Shown here piece by piece: positions 26,783 through 39,538 of a stretch of DNA of 64,000 bases; position 1 is the stretch's first letter, and every line of letters begins with the position of its first letter. The stretch comes from Stromatinia cepivora (taxonomy: Eukaryota; Ascomycota; Leotiomycetes; Helotiales; Sclerotiniaceae). Where the stretch lies: positions 62,001 to 126,000 of the forward strand of contig RCTD01000005.1 in the NCBI GenBank assembly GCA_014898415.1. The letters run 5' to 3'. The notes under the pieces are model-generated. The model was given only the letters and a program-made list of their open reading frames with translations. It searched no databases and was not told the DNA's origin. A program made the position numbers and the translations under genes.

Positions 26783-27148
26783 TTAGGCTATTAATCCCAA
26801 CATTTTCTTGAATCTTTCGAAAGCAATTCTTATATAAAACTTTGTTATTCTGTTGGCAATTATATTGTATGTATTGATATAACTAGTAGCGATTTTCTCC
26901 TTTTCTATTAAGTCCTTAATGAAATGATAATTGATATTTATATATTTGGATCGTTTATGTAAATATGGATTCTTGGTTAAAGTTAAAATGCTTTGATTGT
27001 TATTAAGTATCTGAATTGTATCTCTGTTTTTTCTAATATAATTTGATCTGAATAGGTCTTTGAGTATTTGTGCAACCCATTTCCTTTGTTTGGTGAACAT
27101 TGTTATTGTAATATATTCTGATTCTGTATTAGAGGTAGCCATAGACAT
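26783..27148 (-). pseudogene. C3 RNase H domain, open frame of 121 aa
   Basis: The frame covers the C-terminal half of the Ty1/copia RNase H. It contains MATSNTESEYI (family STxEAEYIA, active-site Glu present), LNNNQSILTLTKNPYLHKRSKYININYHFI (family DNQxAixLaxNPxxHxRtKHIDIxyHFIR, with the first Asp now Asn) and a C-terminal FERFKKMLGLIA. It is part of the broken polyprotein, not a separate gene. Confidence 0.85.
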
Positions 27149-28156
27149 TTGTTTTTTGTTAGTTCACGATATAGGGCCTTTGTAGAATATCACAACTTTC
27201 TTTGAAATACTTTTCCGGTTATATTTGTTATTAGCCCAATTTGCATCTATATATATCTTTATTGTATTGTTAGGCATATTGTATTCTTTACAGATATCAG
27301 ATTGTACTCCCTTTGACCCGAATCATAGTTTTTGTTTGATTATTGATTATAAATATCATATCAGATTCTTCAAAGCTATAATATGATATTTTATTGGTTT
27401 TATTATAAATTGTAAAAGTCTTTCAATTGAAAATATTATATTTGATCGAGTATATATTATTGGATGAATTATATTTCCTATTTGTTGTTGATATTCGTTT
27501 ATATCTGTTAGTTCATTGTTATTGATTGCTGGTTGGAGATGGGTATAATTCATTATTAACAGTTTTTTGGCTTGATATTGTTTATATATAATATTGTATT
27601 TGGTTAGTATAATATCGAGATATTTTTTTTGATCTATAATTAATATATATACTTTTCTATTGCGAATAACTTTAATATTTAGAATCTTATTAATCTCCCC
27701 TAGATTCTTGGTGTTAAAATGAGTCGATAGTTTTTCATTGAATCAAATGATTTGTAATGATGTATATAATACAATAACGATATCATCGATATATACTAGT
27801 AATATTATATCACGGTCTTTGGATATATATAGATATAAATCTGTTAAACTTTGTATAAAATCTAAATCTAAAAGCTTTTTCTTCAATAATAAACTCTAGT
27901 CCTTTCCAGTTTGTTTCAAATTATATAGACTTTGTAGAGCTTGTAGTATATATTCCTTTTTGATTTTGATACTTTGGGATGATTTGAAATAGATCTTTTC
28001 CTTCAAGTGCGATTCGGTAAAGGCGTTTTTGATATCGAAATGTGAACATTCCAAATTTTCTTTTGCGACGATAGTTAGAAATAGTTTGAGTATATCTAAC
28101 TTTATTATTGGTGCAAATGTTTCGTTGTAATCCTTTCCTAATATCTGATTGAATCT

Positions 28157-28483
28157 TTAAACTATTAATCTTACTTTGAATCGTTCTACCTTGTTATTCT
28201 TAATCTTAATTATAAATACCCATTTCATCGAAACCAGATTACTTCTTTTAGGGAATATATATTCTTCCCAAATACCATTTTGAATCAAGGATATGATTTC
28301 CTTTTGGATGGTTTTCTTCCATTTTTCAAAGTATTCTCGATCTGATATTGTTTCCTTATAAGTTCTTGGTATTTTGATTCTTAAAACTTTTTCGGCTGAA
28401 TATACTACACCTTCTGTATTATCTATATCTATCAATGAAATCATGAAATCTGAAACGATTTTATCTTTAATATAAGGGTCCAT
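28157..28483 (-). pseudogene. C3 reverse transcriptase N-terminal segment, 108 aa
   Basis: The frame contains the copia RT entry region: REYFEKWKKTIQKEIISLIQNGIWE (family W.xAMxxEixsLxxNxTWxLV) and SNLVSMKWVFIIKIKNN (family kW.fkiKxxxdG). A stop then falls just before RFNQILGKDYNETFAP. This is the same SMKWVF site at which truncated copy A begins at 2074. Confidence 0.85.
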
Positions 28484-30733
28484 TTTGTAAATGATTAGAA
28501 TTGTAATTATAATGTATTCTATACTTTCTTGAGTTTTGGCCTATATAGATATTATAATCAATATCTTTATAATCTTACTTTTCTGTTCTTTTTCAGGATC
28601 TTATTCTATATCTCTTTTCCGTTTTTATATTAGATATTTTAAGGATTCATCTTTAAGATCTATTTTATCCTTTTACTCAATCTCAGATAATTATAGATTT
28701 ACTTCGCTTTTTGATCCTATTAAAATAGGTTTATCAACAAAATTTAAAACGATCTTAAATTTTACTCCTAATACAAATTCAGGGTTTACAGAAATTGATT
28801 CTTGAGCTGAATCCTCTGAAATAATGGATTCGATATTTGAAGTATCCTTGAAAAAAGATTCTTGATTTGTTTTCTGGATATTGCCATCTTCATTTTTATT
28901 ATATATTGATATTGATGTATCTAATTTATTTGGTTTCAATTCGACAATTAAAGTATTTGGTATAATCATTGAACTCGATATAATATCTACTGAAGAGAAC
29001 ACTTGAAACGAAGATGATACAGATATCGCGTTTGATATTGAGAATGGAGAAGATACCTTATTTGCTATCAATTTACCATAAGGTTTTCGATCTGACTCTA
29101 CATTCTTTATTCCTTATAGGCCTAATTCACAATTTCTTAATTTAAAATCCAAATCCCCTCCTCGATAAGATTCATCTATAATTACTCTGTTTGATCGAAA
29201 TATATAATCTAATTCTAAAGAATACACTTTGATATATTTATTCGTAACTTTTGAATACCCTAGAAATACACCGACTCTCGAAATATCCCGCAACTTATCG
29301 TATCTCTGCCCTTTCGGAATAATCTTGAAATTAATATAAACATAACATTTGCTTCTTTAGATTTTATATATCTTTATATTTGATATTATACCTATAAAAG
29401 CTTCTATAAGGGATCGATTTATTCTATTCATATCAAAATCAATACTAATGCGATTCCTGATATAAATATCATATTCTACAGCTTCATCCCAAAATTCTAA
29501 TAATAATCCAGTTTCTTTTAATATTACTTTTATATCTGCCTTTGCAATCCTTATATTCCATTCTACAAGCCTATTTTGATATAAAGAAACAATTATTATA
29601 ATTTCGGATCATATACCTAATAACCATTTACAAATAGCTTATAGGAGTTCCAATACATTATCAATTCTGACTACAATGATCTTTTCTCCAATAGCTAATT
29701 CCATCTCCTTTTTCCAAGTTTTCAATATTTGAATTGTATTATCTTTTTGTTTAAATGATATAATCCAATTTACTTTTGTACAACTATTAATGATCAATAT
29801 GAAATAACGATTCCCTTAAATCGATTTTGGGAATAATCCTGTAATATCGAAATGTATAAATTTGAGTCTCTTTGATTTGTACAGATTCAATTGCTTCGGA
29901 ATACGATTGGTCATTTTGATAAGTATATATACTTTGTAGATATCTAATTCAATTAGGATCTTTATTAGTTTGGTTATATTGGATACCTTATATAGATTCT
30001 TAATTTTATCTAGATCTAGATAATTGAATCTTTAATATTATAATAGATATCTTTCTTTCTCCTTAAATATTAATTCATTATCGATACCTTTAGTATTATC
30101 GATTATCTCTGAAGAAAAGCCTTTTTCCTGATCATTTTGATATACACTAAAACAGAGAGCTATATCCTTATATCCTTTGATCATATATAAAATCATATAT
30201 ATTCTATCTTACATTCTAATACAAATGACTTTCTTATTATCCTTCTTGAAATATATATAATAAAAGTTGAATTCCCTTTACAATCCTATTTCATAGATCC
30301 TTTTTCCTAATAGCAAATTTACTCCTAACCCTGATATATATAATATATTTGAAAGTAACATCTTAGAATCATCTTCATATACCATATCCACTAAACCCTA
30401 ATAACGATAATACATTACTCCTTCACCAACCTTTATCCTTTATTTAACAATAGATTCTATTGATCTGAATAATGAAAATTGATTAGATATATATAAAAAA
30501 GCATCTATATTGATATATCATTTATTAAAGGAAGTTTTACTAATAGTTTCCTTTGTTAAATTATAATCTTCTTTTATTATATCTTCAATATCAGAATCTG
30601 ATTCAGAGATATTATTAATAGAATATACTTGGTCTTTTTTGTTGAAATAAACCTTCTTCGGATTTGATGATCCCTTTCTCCTTTGATGATGAAGATAATT
30701 ATAAAGAAGTTTGCTGATTCGCATTAAATATAG

Positions 30734-31303
30734 ATAGTTTCGTATATAATAACCTTCTTTTTGATATAGATCGCAAATATTATTTGAGATCTCGAAATCT
30801 GATTCTTAATGTCGAAAAGTATACCTAGATCCTTTCGCAATTTGCGCTAACTCTGATTTATCCTTAAAACGAAGTTCCTTAGTTTGTAAATACTTGATTT
30901 TATCATCGATATTAAGATTAATTTGAATATCCAATATATTTATTATTCCTTGATAATCAATTGAAAGATTATATATTAAAATCAAAAATAAAATAGTATC
31001 TTGATATACTGACCAACAACTTTCATCTATAATTCCTAATTTCCTTTTGTACTCTTTTAGTTTATCCCAAACTTCAATAATAATTATATCAGAATAAATA
31101 TTAGATTGGAATTTGAAGTTCTGGATCATCGTTATATATATATTAGCTATAATTACATTAACTCTAATATATTTTGATTTAAGGTATCTCCAGAATATAT
31201 ATATTGTTGAATATTCGTTAATAAAGACTTCATCATCATTATTGAATATTATATAAATATATAATAATATATTTGCTTCGTTCTTTAAATATTCCGATTT
31301 CAA
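30734..31303 (-). pseudogene. C3 gag with erased zinc knuckle
   Basis: A 165-aa frame (31303-30806) has the layout of copia gag: FWRYLKSKYIRVNVIIANIYI, YSDIIIIEVWDKLKEYKRKLGI, then SIDYQGIINILDIQINLNIDDKIKYLQTKE. After a break, 30775-30734 reads C-D-L-Y-Q-K-E-G-Y-Y-I-R-N-Y. This has the exact spacing of a CX2CX4HX4C knuckle, with the second Cys, the His and the last Cys all now Tyr. Each change is a single C:G to T:A transition. Gag would form the particle and bind the element RNA. Confidence 0.85.
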
Positions 31304-31903
31304 TTCAACATTGTAATATACACGATTATTGATCTCATAAACAGATACTGTATTGGATCCTGCAATCTATACATATTCGTTTAATATTTGATCAATTATA
31401 TAAAACCATCCTTTCCCTCTCAATTGTATCTTCGTTTATCTGAACTATCGCTTATAATTGTTTTGATCGAACTTCGAAAAATTGTTTGATTCCAATATTA
31501 TAAAGGTTTCTTATTATTTGATGGGTATCGAAGATAATCTTCAGATTTTTAAAACAATCTTAAAAAAAAGTATATAGCAAATAAATTCAAAATAATAAAG
31601 AAATATAAAAATAAAATAATAAAAAAAAAAAATTTATAAGATTATATTATAATATGTTTTCTTGTAGCTATACAAACTTGCTTTTCGCCTCTACTATAAT
31701 TCTATATCGATATTATACAGATTGTTCTCCGTTTTGACCTATAATGTTATGAGTTATAAACTGTATTGTCGTATTTCAATTTTGCTTCGATGGCATTATA
31801 TGAAAACTCTGATTTTCATTCTATTCCACCCCTACTAACTATACTAATCCTTTCTCGATTTGCTTTACTTTCTAATCACTACTGTACAATCAGACTTATA
31901 ACC

Positions 31904-32069
31904 TATTAACTTTTGGTACAGGAAGTAATAGTATTGTTGACTATATAAATTGAACTAAGGATCTATAATTCTAATAAAAGTAGAATTGAAATTATCCCCA
32001 AATATGGTCTGTGCACCATTGTGGTCTCGTGACCTCAATTCTAATCCTATGATGGCCTCATTTCCAACA
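31904..32069 (-). repeat. C3 5' LTR (166 bp)
   Basis: Begins tattaacttttggtaca (ancestral tgttaac) and ends tttccaaca, followed by the aattg duplication. The TTCCAACA end preserves the ancestral CA end and lets the other, mutated ends be placed. Confidence 0.92.
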
Positions 32070-35042
32070 AATTGGAATATTTAATATAATTATTGAATTT
32101 GGTATAATATCTGTTGAATAGAATATTTTGAATAAAAATGATATAAATATTATATTTAATATTGAAGATAGAGAAAATACTGAGGATAAAGAAGGTGCTT
32201 TATTTGTTATTAGTTTATTATAAGATCTTCGATCTGATTCTATATTATTTATTCTTTATAGATCTGATTTATAATTTCTTAATTTAAAATCCAAATCTTT
32301 TTCTTGATAAAATTCATTTATAATTACTTTATTTGATCGAAATATATAATCTAATTTTGAAGAATACATTTTGATATATTTGTTTATAATTTTTGAGTAT
32401 TTTAAAAATATACCAATTTTTGAAGTATCCTGTAATTTATTATATCTTTACCCTTTTGGAATAATCTTAAAATTGATATAAGCATAATATTTGCTTCTTT
32501 AGATTTTATATATCTTTATATTTAGTATTATATTTATAAAAGTTTTTATAAAGGATCAATTTATTCTATTTATATCAAAATCAATATTAATACAATTCTT
32601 GATATAAGTATTATATTTTACAATTTCATCCCAAAACTTTAATAATAATCTAGTTTCTTTTAATATTACTTTTATATCTATTTTTGTAATCCTTATATTC
32701 TCCGTTTTGTAGATTTGTTTTGATATAAAAAAATAATTATTATAATTTTGAATTATATATTTAATAATTATTTATAAATAGTTTATAGAAATTCTGATAT
32801 ATTATTAATCCTAATTATAATAATCTTTTCTTTAATAATCAATTCCATCTCTTTTTTCTAAGTTTTCAATATTTGAATTATATCGTTTTTTTATTTAAAT
32901 AATATAATCTAATTTACTTTTGTATAATTATCAATGATTAATATAAAATAACGATTCCCTTAAATCGATTTTGGGAATGATTCTATAATATCGAAATATA
33001 TAAATTCGAGTTTCTTTGATTTATATAGATTTAATTATTTTGGAATACAATTAATTATTTTGATGAATATATATACTTTATAGAAATCTAATTCAATTGG
33101 AATCTTTATTGGTTTAATTATATTGGATATTTTATATAGATTCTTGATCTTGTTTGGATTTAGATAATTAAATCTTCGATATTATAATAAATATTTCTCT
33201 TTCTTTTTGAATATTAATTCGTTATCAATATCTTTGGTGTTATCGATTATCTTTAAAGAAAAGCCTTTTTCTTGATTATTTTGATATATATTCGAATAAA
33301 GAATTGTATCCTTATATCCTTTAATTATATATAAAATCATATATATTCCATTTTGTATTTTAATATAGATGATTTTCTTATTATCCTTTTTGAAATATAT
33401 ATAATAAAAATTAAATTCCCTTTGCAACTTTGTTTTACAAATCCTTTTTTCTGACAATAAGTTTACTTTTAGTTTTAATATATATAATATATTTGAAAAT
33501 AGTATCTTAAAACCATCTTTGTATATTATATCTATTAAACTTTAATAACGATAATATATCATTTCCTTATCAATCTTTATTCTTTATTTGATAATAAAAT
33601 TTATTGATTTGAATAATAAAGATTGATTAGATATATATAAAGAAGTACCTATATCAATATATTATTTGTTAAAAGAAGCTTTATTAATAATCTCTTTTAT
33701 TAAATTATAATCTTCCTTTATTATATCCTTAATATCGGAATTTGATTTAGAAATATTATTAACAAAATATACTTGATTTTTTTTATTGAAATAAACCTTC
33801 TTTGAATTCAATGATCTCCTTCTTTTTTGATAATAAAGATAATTATAAAAGAATTTGCTGATTTATATTAAATACAAACAATCTTATATATAATAATCTT
33901 TCTTTTTATACAAATCGCAAATATTATTTAGGGTTTCGAAATCTGATTCTTAATATTGAGAAATATATTTAGATCCTTTTGCAATTTACATTTACTCTGA
34001 TTTATTTTTAAAACAAAGTTTCTTAATTTATAAATGCTTAATTTTATTATCGATATTAAAACTAATTTGGATATTCAATATATCCATTACTTTTTAATAA
34101 TCAATTAAAAGATTATATATTAAAACCAAAAACAAAACAATATCTTGATATATTGACCAACAATTTTCATTTATAATCTTTAATTTCCTTTTATACTTTT
34201 TCAATTTATTCCAAACTTTGATAATAATTATATCGGAATAAATATCAAATTGAAATTTGAAATTCTGAATCATTATTATATATATATTAACTATAATTAT
34301 ATTAATTCTAATATATTTTGATTTAAGATATCTCCAAAATATATATACTATTAAATATTTATCAATGAAGGCTTCATCATCATTATTGAATATTATACAA
34401 ATATACAATAATATATTCACTTTATCCTTTAAATATTCCGATTTCAATTCGATATTATAATATATATGATTATTAATCTCATAGATAAATACTATATTGG
34501 ACCCTGCAATCTATATATATTTGTTTAATATTTGATCAATTATATAAAACCATTTTTTTCTTTTCAATTGTATCTTTGTTTATTTGAATTATCGCTCATA
34601 ATTGTTTTGATCAAGTTTCGAAGGGTTGTTTGATTTCGATATTATAAAGGTTTCTTATTATTTGATGAATATCGAAAATAATCTTTAGATTTTTAAGACG
34701 ATCTTAAAAAATGTATTGTAAATAGATTCAGAATAATAAAGAAAAGTAAAAAAATAAAATAAAAAAAAAATTCATAAAATTATATTGTAATATATTTTTT
34801 TGTAATTGTACAAATTTGTTTTTCATTTCTATTATAATTCTATATTGATATTATATAGACTGCTTTTTGCTTTAATCTGTAATATTATAAATTATAAACT
34901 ATATTGTCATATTTCAACTTTACTTCGGTAATATTATATAAAAATTCTGATTTTCATTCTGTTTTATTTCTATTAGTTATATTAATCCTTTTTCGATTTG
35001 CTTTGCTTTCTAATCATTATTGTATAACCGGATTTTATAATC

Positions 35043-35208
35043 TATTGATTTTTGGTATAGAAAATAGTAGTATTGTTGATTATATAGATTGAACTAAGGA
35101 TATATTATTCTAATAAGAATAGAATTGAGATTGTCCCCAAATATGATCTATGCACCATTGTGATCACGTGACCTCAATTCTAATCCTATGATGTCCTCAT
35201 TTCCAATA
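35043..35208 (-). repeat. C1 5' LTR (166 bp)
   Basis: Begins tattgatttttggtatag, ends atttccaata. It marks the right end of C1, beyond which copia-2 sequence resumes. Confidence 0.9.
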
Positions 35209-36408
35209 TATATTGATATAAAGAATATAAAGTATAAGCTTATTGGTTATACTATTGATATTCTTTGTGGTATATATAAAAATGATTCAGAAACTATTCC
35301 AATCGATTAATTTCAACATTTCAAAAGGAAGTATATATATTGAAATAATCAATTAAAGTATTCTATAAAAGAAATCCAATCATTACAAAGATTATCACGC
35401 CCTATACATTCATTTAATCGATTTATAAAAAACTTATGGATTTATAATTTCAAATAGATATTTAAAAGAGCTTGTATTATAAGGATTGAAATACCCAGGG
35501 CTTAAATCAATCTATCTAAATTTCAATCATATGATTATTACTTAAAATCATTTCTCTTCCGGGAATCATCTGGCTTTTGTATCCCAAAACAATCAATATG
35601 TATACGAAAGTAATTATATATATAATAATACCATTAAAGAAGTGATCTTAATATTGGATCCTATATAGGAATTGTTATATCTCAAAAAACAGATTCAATG
35701 GGATTATTCTATTTAAATAACTTTCATTTTATATTCTGATCTAATTAATAAGGAATAAACGATATAAAGAAATATTCTCAATTTATAATAATTTATAATA
35801 TAATCATTATTGGAATTGAAGTAAAATCATTACTGCCTTCTATCTGATTTATAATCAATAGATTACAAATAATATCACTTCTTCGAATTCATATATTTGC
35901 AGCTTCAAAGTTACCTCGTTTTTATTACCAATTAGAAAATCATCAAATAGAATATTAATTCAAATAGAATTACAATCTTGAGGTTAATAATCTTAAGATT
36001 AGGAAAACTTGATATAAAATCGATTCTGGATTGAAATCTACAAAACCGATTTCCCTTCAATAAATATTTATATATAAATATAATAATCAAGATTTGATTA
36101 TTTATTGTTGTTTATATTTAGTAATACAAAAAGATCTCCAAATTAAGAGTATTATTGAGATTATTTACATTGTTATATTAATAGACCGATCATTCCGAAT
36201 TGTAATAACAATTATTGCTAAATACGATTTCGAAATAAAGTAATATAATATAATCAATACTTTTGTTAATACTTTATACAATCTTTCTGATATTTCAATT
36301 GTATATTATTTATCTAATAAATACAAAATCCCAAACAAAAATGTTATAATCGATCGAGCTTTATATAATCTATAAAATTCCCTAATTATATAATTTAAAG
36401 ATTTCATT

Positions 36409-38870
36409 TGTGACGCACAAGAGCCGTAGTAGAGCTGAATAAACAGGGTCAATTATGTTCTTTAGAATCTACAACTGAAGAACTATGGCTCGTAAGGAGC
36501 GACTAGATATATATACACAAATACCCATTTGTGGGCTATAGGGTTATATATATATATTATTAGGGTTACTATTTTACTATACTAAATCATATGATTCGTA
36601 ATGTATGCATATAGATGATCAGCTTATAAATTGATATAGGAAATAAAAAGTATTATATAATTAGCCTCCTATAATTCACGATTCGTGATACTACCCCCCC
36701 CTTCAGAAAAGCTTGTTTTCGAGTATTTCACTCCTTTGTTCTATTGCTATTTCATCGAAAACCAGGTTTTGTGAAGGTTCATAAGCTCTAAATCAATTAG
36801 ATTGGTCATTTTGGTTGATTTGGTCAATTTAATGGAAATTGATTAAATTGACCAAAATTATCGATCAAATTGACCAAAATGATAAATGAATTGATCAAAT
36901 CGACTAAATCGTTCATTAATTGGTTAAATTAACATTAATTCGTATTCTCTTTGATTTGGGGAATCTTTGAAAGGAAAAAGTTTCAATAGAAAAGGGAAGG
37001 AGGTTGAATTATGGTATAATAATGATGAATGATTAATATAATTAATTCTGAAATCGACCAAATTAATCGATCAAATTGACCAAATCAACCAAATTGAACG
37101 AAATCGACAGAGGTGACGTTATATTTCGTTCTTACCATATTCAAGCTTCCCTTTGCATGATTTTTGAAATGATCATAGACATGAGTTTTTGAAATATATT
37201 GCCTTCGTAGTAGCCGTTGGTTTGCGAGTAGCTACAGGGGCTTCTCGACCAACACAGTATCGGTTTCGTTCTCATAATGAAACTTTGTTTTGATTTACTC
37301 TAATAAATATATTCACAAGTTTTTCCATAATCTTACAATCCTTGATAGATATTGCTACCGCTTGCAAGAGAAAATCGGAAATCTTCTGTTCGAGATTCCT
37401 GAATAGAATTTTATCATCGATAATTTCCACTTAGATAGTAAATAATCTGAACTTCCTATACCATTCTAAAAAGTTGCTATATCAAATTGTATTAGATATA
37501 ATCTATATCTTGTATTGAAAACGAACATCATCGATTTCGACCGGATTCCGATAGATCACTGCAAATTGTTCGATCAATTCGAATGCTATGAATCGGGGCA
37601 CTTATATATAAAGAGTATAACAATATGCTTATACTTTTGATTCAATTTGATCGATTATGTATACATAGTATTACATTTTATTCTTAAGTGATATAATATA
37701 TAATTCGAATTGTTTTATAATTAATAATTGTTACAAATTAATTTTAGATTTAATACCATTACTAAATTTAGTAATAAGATTTGTAGGTTTTGATATATAT
37801 ATATCTTATTGCAAATTGTGATTAATATAGAAATATAATTTTGATCGATTAAGTTGGCTTTTTGAATAAAGGAACTCTTGATTATTAAATAGATCATTAT
37901 TTCCTGAAAAAGAAAAAGAATTTTTGGAGAACTCTGGATAATCAAATCGTTTAATCAAAGTTTTCTTTTTTTGATTTCAGAATCTTTAGGTTTGTTTGAA
38001 TGAAAGTTCTTGAATTTCGATTAAAGAAATAAAAAGAATTCCAAATACTATTGTTAACCTGAATATCTATATAAGCATTATTTAGGGTTCAAAAGAAGAT
38101 TGTACTATTGTAAAACTTATCGTCATTATAATTTTCAATTATCGATTCTCCTCTTTCAAATTCATAACTATTATATAGAAATCTTATAATTGTAATGGTA
38201 ATTCGGAAAAAGTAATTGAATTATTAGAAACATTAATTTTATATATTGGAATTTTTTTTTTATTAATCTTCTTTCTTTTAATAATAATATTATCCAATTC
38301 TATATTTATATTTTCTTTAAAGAATTATTGAAATAATTGAGAAGAAGAAGAAAATTCCTCAAAATATATTTTCGAAGGTTTGGAACGTATAGAAGGAGGA
38401 GTTCGTTGTATTATGAAAATGATAGTATATTTCTAAAAATGTTTATATTTTCATCAACTAGATTAGAATAGATCTTTTTCTTTTGAGTATAATGTTTGTA
38501 AAAGTTCACCTAAGAAGGTATTATTAAAGTAAAATATTATTTGGGAGGTTATTAGATGGCCGGATATTTGTAAATGAGTTGTAAATAATATAATATACAA
38601 GAGTCATAATAAAGTTAAATAAACAAGATTAATTATGTTCTTTAGAATCTACAATTGAAGAATTATAGTTCATAAAAAACGATTAGATATATATACACAA
38701 ATACTTATTTGTGAACTGTAAAGTTATGTGTATACATTATTAGGGTTACCATTTTACCATATTAAATTGTATAATTCGTAACGCATACACATAGATGATC
38801 AGCTCATAAATTGATATGAGAGATAAGAGGTATCACGTGGTTAGCCTCCTGTGGTTCACGATTCGTGACA
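36409..38870 (-). mobile_element. Internally deleted gypsy-1 derivative, 2,462 bp
   Basis: The LTRs are 36409-36691 and 38589-38870, with the duplication TCATT at 36404-36408 and 38871-38875. The internal sequence follows gypsy-1 from its polypurine side (ctacccccccccttc at 36692) to about 37207, then jumps to the sequence found at about 12400 in the full copy and follows it to the 5' LTR. All of pol (about 4.58 kb relative to 7820-12400) is absent. The bases gta are shared at the join, consistent with a microhomology deletion. With its own target duplication it inserted as a deleted unit or was deleted afterwards; the sequence alone does not tell. It splits the copia-2 RT. Confidence 0.9.
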
Positions 38871-39388
38871 TCATTTGAATATTCGAGAAATTAGAATTGA
38901 TATAATGCAAAAAGAAATTATATTTATATATTAACCCAGAGTATATTATTATGATTCTTTTCTTTGTAAATGATATTTAGATTATTTATTATAAAAAAAA
39001 CGAATTAATTATTACAAAGATCATCAAGGGAATCAAAGCTATATATAAACTACGAGATCTGGGAAACATTAAATGGTTTTTAGATATATATATACTTTGT
39101 GATCGATTTAAGAAAAAGCTATAACTAATTCATAATATATATATTGAAAAGATTATTAAGAAATTCAAAGCAACAAACGGAACAATAAGTACACCACTCC
39201 TGATAATAGTATTTCAGAAAAATCAGGGTCAAGTTTTTGTATATATTATAAAAATGTATTAAAAGAAAATGAACTTAATATTATATATTGCAATTATTAT
39301 AAAAGCGGATATATTATTCGTTATTTTATAATTGAACTATTATTTGATCAATCCATTTAGTAATCATATAAAAGCTATCGATCATTGT

Positions 39389-39538
39389 TGTGACGAACCC
39401 AACGAGCGTTTAAAGATCAACCTTAGAATTAAAAGCTACAGAGCTAAAGAGAGAGTACTACGAAGTTATATATATGATCGACTCAAAGCTTAATACCGTA
39501 CTAGCCCGATCGGACACGATCATATATATTTCGTGATA
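39389..39538 (-). repeat. LTR of gag-only element, 3' copy (150 bp)
   Basis: Pairs with 40919-41068. Shared words include aacgagcgtttaa/aacgagcatttag, gagagagtRctacgaag and ctagcccgatcggac. Confidence 0.9.

Larger units (their letters stand above)
26585..32069 (-). mobile_element. copia-1 element C3, complete 5,485 bp
   Basis: The LTRs are 26585-26750 and 31904-32069 (166 bp each), and the duplication AATTG lies at 26580-26584 and 32070-32074. It is the least degraded copia-1 copy and the best guide to the family. Minus-strand order: gag (31303-30806), mutated zinc knuckle (30775-30734), gag-pre-integrase and integrase (about 30200-29100, with ILIINSCTKVNW and EWNIRIAKADI), a serine/threonine-rich linker (29071-28691), RT (108-aa frame 28483-28157, then RFNQILGKDYNETFAPIIKL and YIDDI near 27790), and RNase H (121-aa frame 27148-26783, with SNTESEYI and HKRSKYININYHFIKDLI). 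It would have copied and integrated itself through a virus-like particle; several stops now interrupt pol. Confidence 0.93.
14992..35208 (-). mobile_element. copia-1 element C1 with four younger insertions (20.2 kb span)
   Basis: LTRs lie at 14992-15157 and 35043-35208 (166 bp each). The body on the minus strand is split by C2 (16680-23539), a solo LTR (23795-23960), a Fot1-like transposon (24083-26268) and C3 (26585-32069). Sequence on the two sides of each insert is continuous when compared with an uninterrupted sister copy. Subtracting the inserts and their duplications leaves 5,503 bp, matching C2 (5,479 bp without its own insert) and C3 (5,485 bp). The C1 gag N-terminal frame is 34447-34094; the zinc-knuckle, protease and integrase traces follow toward 32100, with RT and RNase H at 16679-15200. 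Flanking 5-mers (aaaaa and tatat) do not match, so no target duplication is visible. All frames carry many stops. Confidence 0.9.

Noticed and set aside
28536..28805. 89-codon + strand frame in C3
   Set aside because: Antisense to the C3 integrase-RT linker.
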